Positions 10,791-22,522 of a DNA stretch of 64,000 bases are shown piece by piece; within the stretch, counting starts at the first letter, position 1, and each line of letters starts with the position of its first letter. This stretch comes from Hyaloperonospora brassicae (lineage: Eukaryota; Oomycota; Peronosporomycetes; Peronosporales; Peronosporaceae). The notes below the pieces were generated by a model. The model had not been told where the DNA came from, made no database searches, and saw only the letters and a program-made list of their open reading frames with translations. Location of the stretch: NCBI GenBank assembly GCA_947650285.1, contig CANTFL010001049.1, positions 1 to 64,000 of the forward strand, given 5' to 3'. A program made the translations under genes and the position numbers.

Positions 10791-13700
10791 AGCAGTCTTG
10801 GCTATCAATCATGTGTGCCGCGCCGTTTTGCCTCTTTACTACGATCTCTTGACACTACAGTAACGCGTAGCTGTCGTCTGGGCGGTAGCGCTGGACATAA
10901 AGAGCTGGTATACTTTTTGAGGTATTGCTAATGGTCATGCGGATGCTTGCGGACACGCAAAGCGGAAGACAAGCCGTTAGAACGATTAATTCGATAGAAG
11001 GCCATGGTTTCAACAATTCAGGAAGCCGCTGATAGCTGGAGTAATATTGGTCTTGATAGAGCAGTTGCTGTATGGAAGCTGCATATAGGTTGCGATGTTG
11101 TGATCAGCAATGGAGTACATCAGGCACACAAGTGTAGATATCCCGGTCTTCGCGGTCCACATCAAGCATGGAGCACAATTTACCTAGACTGACACTTCTT
11201 AATGCTACGAAAATAAACAGTAGCTCGACCTTAGTTATGCAAAGTCGTGGCGCTCTCGTCACCGAGATCGTGTACCCTGTTTCTAAGAGACTGGTGTATT
11301 AACGACTTACATTATGTAAATGTATTAATCATGGATATATGTGACCACTTTGACACCACCGATATACTATGGTTGTCACGGTTATCCGTCCAAATTCAAT
11401 TTAGCATCCACATAAAATGAGGATGGTCTTTAAAAACCGTGTATCGTATGACGTCCAAAATGCTTTAAAATGCATTTCCACATTGATTTATTTTATTACG
11501 CTCTGTTTTTCCTCTATATCTTCTCGTGTTTAATTGTTTTTACACTTTAGTTGGTCAAAAAAAAAGATAAATTCTTAAGGAATATAGTTTAGTGTTCATT
11601 TTAATCATTAAGCGCATTTTTTTGATAATTAAATATATCAAAGGATCGTATTTTTCACATTATAATCAAATGATGCATGTCATATTTGATATATATATTT
11701 CGTTTTTACTTATTATTATTCATATTGTCAATTTGTTGCGCCATCATACTTTCGTCATTGCTTAGTCTAACAGTCTATAAAATAATTTGTATAAAGGTTA
11801 AAATTTAAAAATATACACTCATGCGGGATTATATGTATAAATCATATCTGAAAGCTTCATTACCTTATTTACAGCACTTGTTTTTAATGACAGAATTTGC
11901 ATCGTTCCGCTACCGGAAGTTCTATATCCAACCATTCACGCCTAATTTTAAAAGCATTGTTATAAGTTGAATCAGTGAAACCAATTGCAAGTCATCACAG
12001 CAAGAGCAAGGTGTTACATAGCACATTCAAGCACGTCGTGGACCATCTAACCATCTCGATTTTAATATCATGGCTTCTTGGGTAGCTACTTCACGATGCT
12101 TGCAGCTCTTTCATCAATCAGCTCGATAATAATGACGTTAAAATAGGTATTGCAAGGGGTGTGGCATTGTTATTGCCCAAATCGTTCCCCTAACGACAGA
12201 AGAGGAACATCATGCGCTCGAAAATTTGTGTAAGTAAAACCGATATCAATGAAATAATATATGGTCTACTTTACACCATAATTAAGGCTGCCAAAAAGCG
12301 GCGCTATCGGCAATAAATATGCTCCACCTTCCCAATAAACTATATCGTAGCGACTGTATTAATGTATTGCATAGTAGACGTGCGTGCGTCGGCCCAAACT
12401 CTTACGAATTATCATCTCGAAAAGCAACGCAGGGGAAGATCACTAGTTACTTAGTATCAAGTTTTGAAATGAATGATGTAGTAGAAGCTTGTACCCGCGG
12501 TGAATGCGATATAAATGACATACAGCATGCACAATTTGGCTGCCGCTGCCAAATATTGTGTCTTTAAGTCCTGATTTATTAATTTAGGTCACGAATGCGA
12601 TTGGGTCATTTTGGGTTGGTAAGGTTCGACTTTGACACATGTTTAAGCCGGTATGTTGCAGATTATATCGCGCTAATGTGCACTTTGTAGACAGAATGAT
12701 CAGCCTATTAATTCGAAAATAAGTTAAGCTGGTATCGTCACAATGTGTTATGTATGCTACTACTCAATAAAACAATGGTATACCACATTTAGAGCATTGT
12801 TTTGCCCATGTTTTGTCATCGATTTACTGTGACAACGTGTCCTATCATTTTTAATATTTATATAACATAAGACGAGATGTTTCAAATATGTTATACCTCC
12901 AGGAGAAATAAGACCAATGCTCTGCCTAAGTTGTACGCTGACCTCAGCAAGTGTATACATGATCCTAACAAAGTATCACTTCTCGGATGCTTCGTGTACA
13001 TTTTTGAAGAACTCTCTGATTCCAATAGGTAAAAAGGCGATCCTCGACTACATCATCTGTGATATTTTCAAGGGATTATAATGGACTCAAACTTGGAGCG
13101 TAGTTGCACAAGTACCGCCAATTACGTCGACTAAACCGTTCGTCACTCTCATTAACGCAATCAATTTGTTATATGTGTTCCTCTACCACCAAATGTATAA
13201 CCATCTGGGCCATCAATAGAATCTCGAAGGAATCCACGTTGTGTCGATTGCTAATTTAGACACATTTTTTATTTGATAACTATACGAGAGATCTTGGTCA
13301 CTGCTGCTTGTTAATGGAATGTGACGCAAACAGCTCTTAGCTTGTCGTTTCTTATCAATAGCGTCAGCTGATACCATCTCTAAAGAACCCTAATTTGTAT
13401 AGCAAGGAGTTCCTTGTCATGAGCCATATACTGGTGATATCAACGTCCATCTAATAAGGTAGACACTTCATCTTCTGTACAAACTATGCGTATAAAGTAC
13501 GTCCGTAAACAAATGAAGCCTTCTGGAGTCAATATGTGGACAACAAACATCCATGGATTTAGATGATGCATTCGAAATTATTTCGTTTTTGACCTCTTAC
13601 CTAAACCGATCTCGATATTGCTTCTCGATCCGATAGTTTTATACCACTGTCGTAGCCGGAAAGTCTAATGTCCCTTCATTAAAGCGATGGGCGAGATAAA

Positions 13701-16700
13701 AACATCATACGCACAAGCTACGTTTCATTAATATAATTTCTGAAATAGACGATCGTAAAGCAACAAGATTATGTATGTGGGCTGTAAATAGATCCCCATT
13801 CAATTTATTTGACAGATGACGATTTGCTATACCTTATAGCTTTGTAATGCCCACGTACCGCATGTAGCCATTTTGGCAAAACTTTGATATACGACGGCGT
13901 AATACAAACGAGTGACTGAATGTTTAGATTCGCATATAGGAGGTATTTTGATGACTTTCGACTTGGTCAGTACGTAGTGAATGCGATGTGCGCGAATGCT
14001 TTGATCCTACTTCTTCTCTACCTGCATTATCTCTGCATTTGCTAATAATTTCATGGCGCTTTCAGAACCACTATTTGACTTCGGATCCATTTTCACCACG
14101 TACAAATGAATATAAATAATATTAGGCTCGTATGCTTTTCGAAATGATTAATATACTATATCAGAAATTAATCAAAGTTATTTGATACTAAGTTCTATTT
14201 ACAATCAAGTTTTTCGCCTCATAATTATTAACACAGAACACAATTCGTTATGCCTAAATCTGGTCACTTTAAATACACATACAAGCAAAAGTAGCCTATC
14301 GCGTTCGAATAGCAAAAGATCCGAGGATGCTTATACTAATTTGTAAGCTACAGAGTTTGTGTGATCGAATCAGTAAAGACTATTGACACATCTGTGTACA
14401 AATCCACGACGCATTTAACGCCATACGCGAGAGGATCAGGCTGTATAATTATCGTGTAAAGGTTTATCGAACCTCTCCCATCATGTTCCTAGGATGACAC
14501 TGACATGAAGAGTTTGATGTCGTTTACTTATATATCGATTGAAATCACAAGATAAAACAGTTGAAATCCGTGAAATTTGTTACAGATAGGATATCAGTGT
14601 CTCTGCATTACACTCAAAGCGCCCCAAAGCAATCGGACGTAGTTTGTCGCGAACGTTTGACGACATGAAAAGCCAAAATCTAATTCGTTTTTGTTGTAAT
14701 AGCGGAAGAGCTGGATTGATAGACGAGTGACGCGGAAGAATACGGAACGTCAAGACAGTTTCCCACAAATGACCGCATTAGCTCACCGAAGGATTTCAGC
14801 AGTAACTTGAATCAAATACACGGTAATTACGTGGGCATCCTTACTATTACAAATCTGTACATAACGCGATCTTGAATGCTGCATGGCTAGATGATATGCT
14901 TGATATGCGAAGTAGTATGATTACAAATTAAATCTCTAGTGCATGAACATCCTTTGCCTTTATTAGAATATATGTATATTGTATACGATGAAGGTAGCAT
15001 TGAAGCTATCAGAAATTCTAGTGGGCACTTTGATCAACTTATTGACATTTATCTGATCTTCAAAACTATAGGTGTAACAAAGACCTATTAATGTTTATAT
15101 TAAGATTTATTGTGAATTATTATTGAAATAGAGCTCATCCGTCTCAGATGGTCGTTTGATCTCTAACATTTCGAGATTGTCGAAGATCGCACAGTATATC
15201 GAGCAATTTCGATAATTTCGTTCGTCATTATGTTCATTGCTTAAATTGCTAGTAACAGGGCGATGATAATTTTTATTGCTAATCAAGTATGATCAGCAAA
15301 GGCATGTTCATTATCGCATCATCCACCGATAAAGTCTCGTAGCATCAGGTCACTAACTGTCGATTATTTTTCAATCCATTTACACATCAACATGCGAGAT
15401 TCAAGTCAACTCGTTCAGCGGTATGTGTAAATTACTTCCTCTTCGTTTTACATATATTGCCTATAATGTATCTATTTAAACATGTGTATGTAATATATAA
15501 GTAGTGCAATAAGCCAAAAACGGTGCAGAAAGTCCATTGAAGTAAAAAATCCTGTGGTGCATGCCATGCCATTTTTAAGTGGTAGTCACTACGAAATTTG
15601 TAAGAGATCTACATGTCAATCACGAGAAATTATTTCTTTGTAAGGTTATCATAGCTCATGTTCAATATGACAACTGAACCTATACATGGGCCAACTGCGG
15701 TATGGCAAAAAATCCCAGGTATTGCTTTTCATAAAAATTGCGATTATTAGCAGCTATTGCTAGTCGGAGCATAAGTAAAACCGTATAAATGGTAATTATC
15801 GAACATAGAATAAATATTGTTAGTTATTTTTGGCCACAATGTAATCTCAATCGGATAATGTGGTGAATAAATGCGCCCTAAGTCTATTGAGGAATTTCGT
15901 GTCACGTTTATAGATAAAATAAGATATAGATATATTATGCATGTCAAAAAATACGTCATTTTCTTTTTACAATGTATATAAAACAATTTTGCTACAAAAA
16001 ATGCGATGGAGGCTTGACAATTGAATTTAAGCTACTTAGTATACATCCCTTTTCATTTTCGGTAAGCAAAATGAGTTGACGCTGAGGGGGTATAGGCGTG
16101 TAGTACGTACGTTTTTATGGCCCCTTCATACTTCGTGCTGCATCGCACCATGAAATTTTGTTTATAGCGACATTTTTGATCACTTCAGATACTCTCACCA
16201 CAGTGAAGATAATCCAAGTCACTATCTACATCGTCATACTAATTTACAATTCGGGTTGGTCTCTTAGAGCTCCAACAAGCGCGAAAGAATTCACTCATAA
16301 GGAACTTGTGTGAACTCACCAAATAATACCAGCAGTGGACTGACGCATTCTTTATTTAGTAAACATCCATGGATTGTATGTTGGACTAAAACTGCGCTTC
16401 CGTCCTAAAAAATTTATGTGGCGGACGGCAAATTCATTCGAAGTGTGATCGCACAATATCGTTCAGATTGGCATAGTATGTGCAGTTTGAGGTGTACAAA
16501 AAACAAGCGACTGCTGCTGGTTGGACAGCCGGACGCATGATCTAGCATTCACGATACTTATAATATCGCTTGAGCTTGATCCACAGTGGTATTTTTGATC
16601 ATTTTACTGGTATGACAATCAATCACGATTCAAACAGATTAATGAGCCCGTACATTGACAACGGCATTATGTGTAAACAGCATAAAATGGTAATTTAATT

Positions 16701-19700
16701 GCAGTCATTCGAACGGGTAATGTGTGACTGTATATAGAGAAATATCGACTAAAGCCCAAGGGAATGATTTGGATGAAATCCGACAGCTCCATTAATTTCT
16801 TGCATCCGCAACAATATCGTCTTGATTATTCTTCACACATATTATATACCGAGGTCTATCGTTGTGCAAGCGCTGGTAAAACCTACTAATATTGGTATTT
16901 GAGATAGAACCCTACTGATATTTTGTCAATACACGCTATGTATAGACCTTAACAGAAAGTTCGCATACATGCTCATGCATAAGATCCTATATAAAAGGAT
17001 ATTGTGACACAGAGCATCGAGCGATACAAGTCAGCGATGATTGCGCCAAGGAATAATTGTACCGCATTTATAGCTCTATGCAGAGATAACATACGCGGCG
17101 TAGCGATCATACTTAAAAAAAGTATTATTTGTCAAATCAAATACTACTCGTACATGCTCCAACTAATTATGGTGTCGCCTACTCAAGTCCGCGTTACTTA
17201 ATTTTCACATTGACGTAACTCATCTAATTTATTTATTACTTAATTAAGCAAAATAGATTTGTATCACAACTTGCCGACCTTTTCGTTCTCATCACTTTAT
17301 AGTTCACTTAGCCGTGGGGCCTCATCGCTTAACGAGGCTTATTAAGATTCGAGGACTTTAGCTATACTCTCACATTATTATAGACAAAAGCAACTAGCTC
17401 ATAGATTCATACATACTGATTGGTATCTTGACCGAGCCAATGGCCGGAACAAGCATCATAAAAACATATAAAAGCCACTCGAGTTAATTATTCTATTTAC
17501 GCCTTCTACATGACAAATTATGCCCCAAATTTGACACACGAAGCTCTAATCCACGACCCAGATATACTCCAAGCAACCGATTGGTTGGATATTTGGGTTA
17601 AAATTATGTTTGCGTCGTGTCATGGCAGTCATGATGACGAAGCTATCAGACGCAGTGTCTTTGATAAGCGTATTCTAAGTGAATAGGTGGTTTTTATATC
17701 CACGTGTTTCGTAAGGAGCTGGATTTAGTACCATATTCTTTGCTCTTGATAGTTAATGGAGGTGCCTTGTTCAGGGTCAGAGCTTATAACAACTGCAAAT
17801 GCGATGGTGGACGGTCTATACCGTCGGATGGCCTGCCTCAAAAAATATGCTGTCGCATTTCGATACGTGAAATTGTTAATGATCCGATAATGTTCGACTA
17901 AAGATAGTAACCTGATAGCACGACTTTTATATACTGCAATGTATCACGCTTCTTGACATTGTATTGGGTGCATTTATGTCGTGAGTGCATTTATGTCGTG
18001 GGTGCAGTATTATATAGCTCGATTATCGTACTGAGTCTTTTACCTCGGATCGCAAATGGTGACCGCAAATTATGTCGAAAGATCTCGACAAGGCGACTTG
18101 TCGACTTTAAATCGCAAAGATAATACTGTAGTGGTTTGACTTTTGATGATTGTATAATTGGCCATCATAGCGCTTTGCCTTATTTCCAAACAGGTTCGAA
18201 TAAGTCGAACGTTCATTTGTCGGCAGATTGATAATTTAAATTGAGAGCAATTATACGCTGTTAAGGTTGTACGGATTCATTTCGGCTCAGGGTCCCGTCG
18301 TTTTTGCCGCACTAAGAGCATTACTAATATCCCGTATTGATATCCTAGCAGCCATGTATTATAATTAACTTTATAACATAAGCGTGCTAGTATTTTGTGC
18401 CTAGTACTACTAGATGGAGAAAGCGAATCGACAAACTCGATCGTCAATTTTTCCTGTTTTTTCCTTATTAAATACAAGCAAATAGTCCTGAATATTAATC
18501 GGAGCATCTAGCCTTCAGACTTCCGTCAAATTTCGGCTTTATTATGCGGACATTTGTCGGCCACTGTTAATAATGCCACGGCACCTAGATGACCCCAGGC
18601 GTGTAATTAATATGCATAGTCTACATTATTTGTGCGTTTTTTGAACTCTTAGGCAGTATGGCGCAATTCTTCTGACGAAATAGTAGATTGTACGTGAACC
18701 TGCATTTGCGCGCATTTTGACGTCACCTACTGATGCACGGTTGTATACGTCAAGAAACGCAATTTTGTTCTCACTTGCCACATCTTGCGCGCGTCTGGCT
18801 TCAATTGGAATGGGTTTATGGTTTTTTGGTTGATGTCAAGGCCTGCATCAGCCAGTGCGCAATGTATCGATCTCTGCAGAAGATTACGCTCATAAACGAG
18901 ATTTACTCCATCTTGCCCCATCAACGACTATTGATGGATGTAAACAACGAAGACAATACTCGCATAGACTTCAGTAATGATCAACGTCATGAACCAGACT
19001 CACCCCGTTACAACTTGCCTGACAGCTCATTATTATTGCAATCAGCACATCAGATGATCAACGACGCAGACGATCAGGTAGCCATTAATTTTTAGGTAGC
19101 CATGAGTTTTGGCGTCTTTCAGTATAGGCTAAGTCCGAAATTTCCAGCTCCTCGGCTCTTATCTTTCGCGCAATAATATTGTACATTGAATCGAATATTC
19201 GACACCCGCAAGATGCAAATCCTACGGATCGCATAGCCCATCAATGCCCGTTAGACTTCGCAGATCGCGTTTCGGCAGAAGTTGGTACAGCAGACTTACG
19301 TCTGCTCGTCACAGATAGCATTGATCTACATAGACTTACGAGCACGCGTGAGCGATTGAGGACTTCTGATCGTCTGTCCTCTGTTCCCGTCTTACTTATA
19401 GCTCTTCCTTCAATTCTCTACATTTGCTCTCCTACATCAATACCGTTGCATCGTCAGCTATCCACGTGCAGGCGCACTCGAACCATGTCTTGCGGTCGAC
19501 GTGTCGACCATGCGTGACGTATTTGTACCGATACCTCTATCACCGCGCAGCAAAGAGGGTCTGAAGCGTTGCGAAAGATGCAAATGAGGCATACATGCAA
19601 TGCGAGACTGCACAGCTAGATTGTGTTATATCTGCCAGGCGTTACGCCCCAGCATAAATGTAGATAGCTCGCGCGTCACGCCAATGCTGGTCAAAAGCAA

Positions 19701-20000
19701 AAATATTATAATGTGTTGCGTACAAGTCGGTATTCATCATAAGAGATTTTCTAGCGTACGGATGCTGCACTATTCCATAACGTCTCGTCTCGTGTCTGCA
19801 ACAAAGCAACTTACGCAAGCCTAGATATATAGCTCTCTTGTCGTCAAAGCTAACATATGTCGAGTATGCCCCACTGGTCCACTAGCGGCAACCGCCCAGC
19901 CGTCCACGAATGTTGACCAACTTGCAACTGAACGCTTCCATACCGACATCAACTTGCTGTTGGTGCCTAGTTTACTTATAGAAAAGAAGACGGTAGACTT
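10791..20000. other. AT-rich gene-free region
   Basis: No open frame longer than about 120 codons and none with a recognisable domain. The composition is strongly AT-rich from about 11200 to 18700, with long A/T runs and no obvious terminal repeats. A 17-bp tandem pair (GTGCATTTATGTCGTGA-type) lies at about 17968-18003. From about 18700 to 20000 the composition becomes more balanced and the plus strand pyrimidine-rich; open frames such as 18733-19095 could not be identified. This may be heavily decayed transposon sequence, but the sequence does not show which kind. Confidence 0.5.
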
Positions 20001-20509
20001 GGGTGTGGTCTAACGCATTCCAACTGATCTTGCGCGAGATTAGCACCTCGTGCTTGCTCGTCATCACCTTCGCGACGAGCATTCTTTGGTCTCAATCACT
20101 TTTGTGCTTGTCTACCCATGCCAGACTTGTAAGTCGCCAGAATGTTGCCATGAAGGCAATCGACGTCGATGTTCCTCAGAATGTGTACAAGCCGCAGCAT
20201 TGCCAGTCGATTCATTCGGCCTCGTTTTGACAACAACTAGACTTAGCAAGCTGACAAAACGAGGCAGCGCTTCTGATGCGAAGGGCCTGAGCAAGTGTTA
20301 CCACAAAGGCGGTCGGTCATATTTACCACTTACCAAACTCGACGCGTCACAACTGTCAATGGCTATCGACCAATTCCGCGTCCCCAATTTCAGTTTGTCT
20401 GTTTTTGCCACTACCGACGCGACACAAATGTCAATTCGTTGGTGCCGCCAAAAACGACGCGCATTTAGGCTACAAGTGGACTATTTGATTGGTAAACAAG
20501 CGTCTCTAC

Positions 20510-22522
20510 ATGACCGAAGCACAGGATGTCCTGCGTTACTGGTTTGATGGCGACCACGCCGAGACGCACCGGTCCAAGTGGTTCGCACCCGATGGCTCTG
20601 ACAAGCAGAAAAACACGGACATTGACATTGCGCATCGTTTTGGCTCGTTACTGAAGCGCGCTGAGGCGCAGGAGCTCGAGAGCTGGCGCACCGAGTCTCC
20701 CGACACGTGTGTGGCCCTTATTATCGTCCTGGACCAATTTTCGCGTCATGTGTATCGAGCTCGTGATGTTGCTGTCGAAAACAGCGAGCAACTCAAGCGG
20801 AACGACGCGCACGCGCTGGCAGTGGTCGAGCAACATTTGCTGGCAAACAGTTGGCACGAGAAGCTGCCCGTGCCTCACTTTGTGTTTGCGTTGATGCCAT
20901 TGCGTCACTCGCCAACTTCCGAACGACTGGATCAGGTTTTAGCAGCAATTGAAACGTGTCGACAGGTACACGAACAACATGGCAAGTTGCTGGAGAAGTT
21001 CCGACGGACGACGACTGGGAGACGGCAGCATTTGCGAGAAAGTTTGGAGGACAAGACAGAAAGCCGTGCCGACGACGATATTCTGGAGCGAGCATTTATT
21101 GAGACTGACGAGAGCGACATGCCTCGACATCGACTGTATTGTGCACTAGACGAGTATCTGAAGCAGCAGAGGGCTCACGAGTATTCACACATGGCAGTCT
21201 CGCTGTCTGGAGGTGTGGACTCGATGGTCGTGGCGTATTTGCTGCACAAGCTGAGAGAAAAACATGGAGGCTTTGCAGTCGTGGCAGTTCATCTTGACTA
21301 TGGAAACCGCCCCGAGAGTCGAGCAGAGTGTGACTATGTCCATCGCTGGTGCACGAGATTCGGTATCGTTTTTCACGTGCGTTGCATTGACGAGATGAAG
21401 CGCGCGACGACAAGACGGGATGAGTACGAGCGTATGTCGCGTACGATTCGGTATACGACGTATGCCGAGGTGATGCAGCAGTATAACGTTCCGGGAATGT
21501 GCTTCGGCCACCATCGAGGTGACGTGCAGGAGAACGTCATTTCAAACATGATGAAGGGTCTGAGTCTGCTCAATTTGAACGGTATGCAGGCGAGTAGCAT
21601 AGTGAACGGCGTGCGCATTTGGCGTCCGCTGTTGGACTTTGACAAGGACGTCATATTCGAGTTTGCACATCGATACGGCGTGCCGTACTTCAAAGACACG
21701 ACACCAAAATGGAGTACACGTGGCAAACTACGCAACCACCTCGTGCCTCTCCTCAGCGATATGTACGGTGACGGTTTCCTTAACAACCTCTCGGCACTAG
21801 GCGCCGAGTCAACGCAATGCGCTGATCTTGTGCATTCGCAAGTTTTGACTCCCATCATGAAATCGGTTGGACAAAGCAATGTTGCGGTGTGGGTAGACTG
21901 CGGACTGCTATTGAATAAGCCTTTCTTTGTGTGGAAGGAAGTGTTTCGCGAGGTGTGTCATTCCATCATGGGCAACAGTATGGTGCGCGACAAGCCCCTG
22001 CACGAACTGATTCAGAAGCTAGCGCGTCTAGACGCTAGCTCGACTGATAAGGCCAAGCACAAGAATAAAGAGGCCGAGACGGGATCATGGATCACGCTCA
22101 AAAAGGGTAATAGGTCGCTCCTGACCACCTGCAAGCATCTCGTCATCTTCCGCGACCGCTTCTTCCCACTCGAAGCGTACGTCGCTCCTCTGTATCCTAT
22201 TTCAGCAGGCGATGCGTACGTGTTTGGCCCGTGGAAGGTGCAAACAACGTTGCTGGATGAGGATCACGCCACGGTGCAAGAACATCGCGACCGCAAGCCT
22301 TTGACTGTATGGGACTTGGTGCATGACAACGGTGTATCGTACGTGTTTCCGAATGCCCCCCAATTGGTCATTGACTGCAACGTCCGCTTCCTTGCGCTGC
22401 GATCCATTCCAAAAGCCATTACGGACGTCATGCCCATTGTATCCTCTGTTGGCGCCTTCGACGTTGTGAGCACTGGCGACACCTCCTCGAAATGGGTACA
22501 CGCTTTGGTGACCTATTCATGA
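20510..22522 (+). CDS. tilS: DUF924 domain fused to tRNA(Ile)-lysidine synthetase (TilS)
   Basis: 670 residues, no intron needed. The ATG at 20510 is preferred; the frame extends only seven codons upstream, to a TTG. Residues about 3-165 form a DUF924 domain (VLRYWFDG at 8-15, LDQFSRHVYR at 74-83, MPLRHSPTSERL at 129-140). A linker leads to a PP-loop ATPase domain with the SGGVDS signature at 233-238, GHHRGDVQEN at 333-342, WRPLLDFDKD at 371-380 and RGKLRNHL at 404-411, all in TilS order. TilS joins lysine to C34 of tRNA-Ile(CAU), changing its codon and amino-acid identity. In eukaryotes that carry TilS the target is expected to be an organellar tRNA. No clear targeting presequence is visible before DUF924. 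Two decayed copies of the fusion lie at 1310-2045 and 57240-58770. Confidence 0.92.
   Translation: MTEAQDVLRYWFDGDHAETHRSKWFAPDGSDKQKNTDIDIAHRFGSLLKRAEAQELESWRTESPDTCVALIIVLDQFSRHVYRARDVAVENSEQLKRNDAHALAVVEQHLLANSWHEKLPVPHFVFALMPLRHSPTSERLDQVLAAIETCRQVHEQHGKLLEKFRRTTTGRRQHLRESLEDKTESRADDDILERAFIETDESDMPRHRLYCALDEYLKQQRAHEYSHMAVSLSGGVDSMVVAYLLHKLREKHGGFAVVAVHLDYGNRPESRAECDYVHRWCTRFGIVFHVRCIDEMKRATTRRDEYERMSRTIRYTTYAEVMQQYNVPGMCFGHHRGDVQENVISNMMKGLSLLNLNGMQASSIVNGVRIWRPLLDFDKDVIFEFAHRYGVPYFKDTTPKWSTRGKLRNHLVPLLSDMYGDGFLNNLSALGAESTQCADLVHSQVLTPIMKSVGQSNVAVWVDCGLLLNKPFFVWKEVFREVCHSIMGNSMVRDKPLHELIQKLARLDASSTDKAKHKNKEAETGSWITLKKGNRSLLTTCKHLVIFRDRFFPLEAYVAPLYPISAGDAYVFGPWKVQTTLLDEDHATVQEHRDRKPLTVWDLVHDNGVSYVFPNAPQLVIDCNVRFLALRSIPKAITDVMPIVSSVGAFDVVSTGDTSSKWVHALVTYS

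Noticed and set aside
20510..22522. Bacterial contamination as the source of TilS
   Set aside because: Two decayed copies lie in the same contig beside intron-bearing eukaryotic genes, and the DUF924 fusion is shared with one of them.
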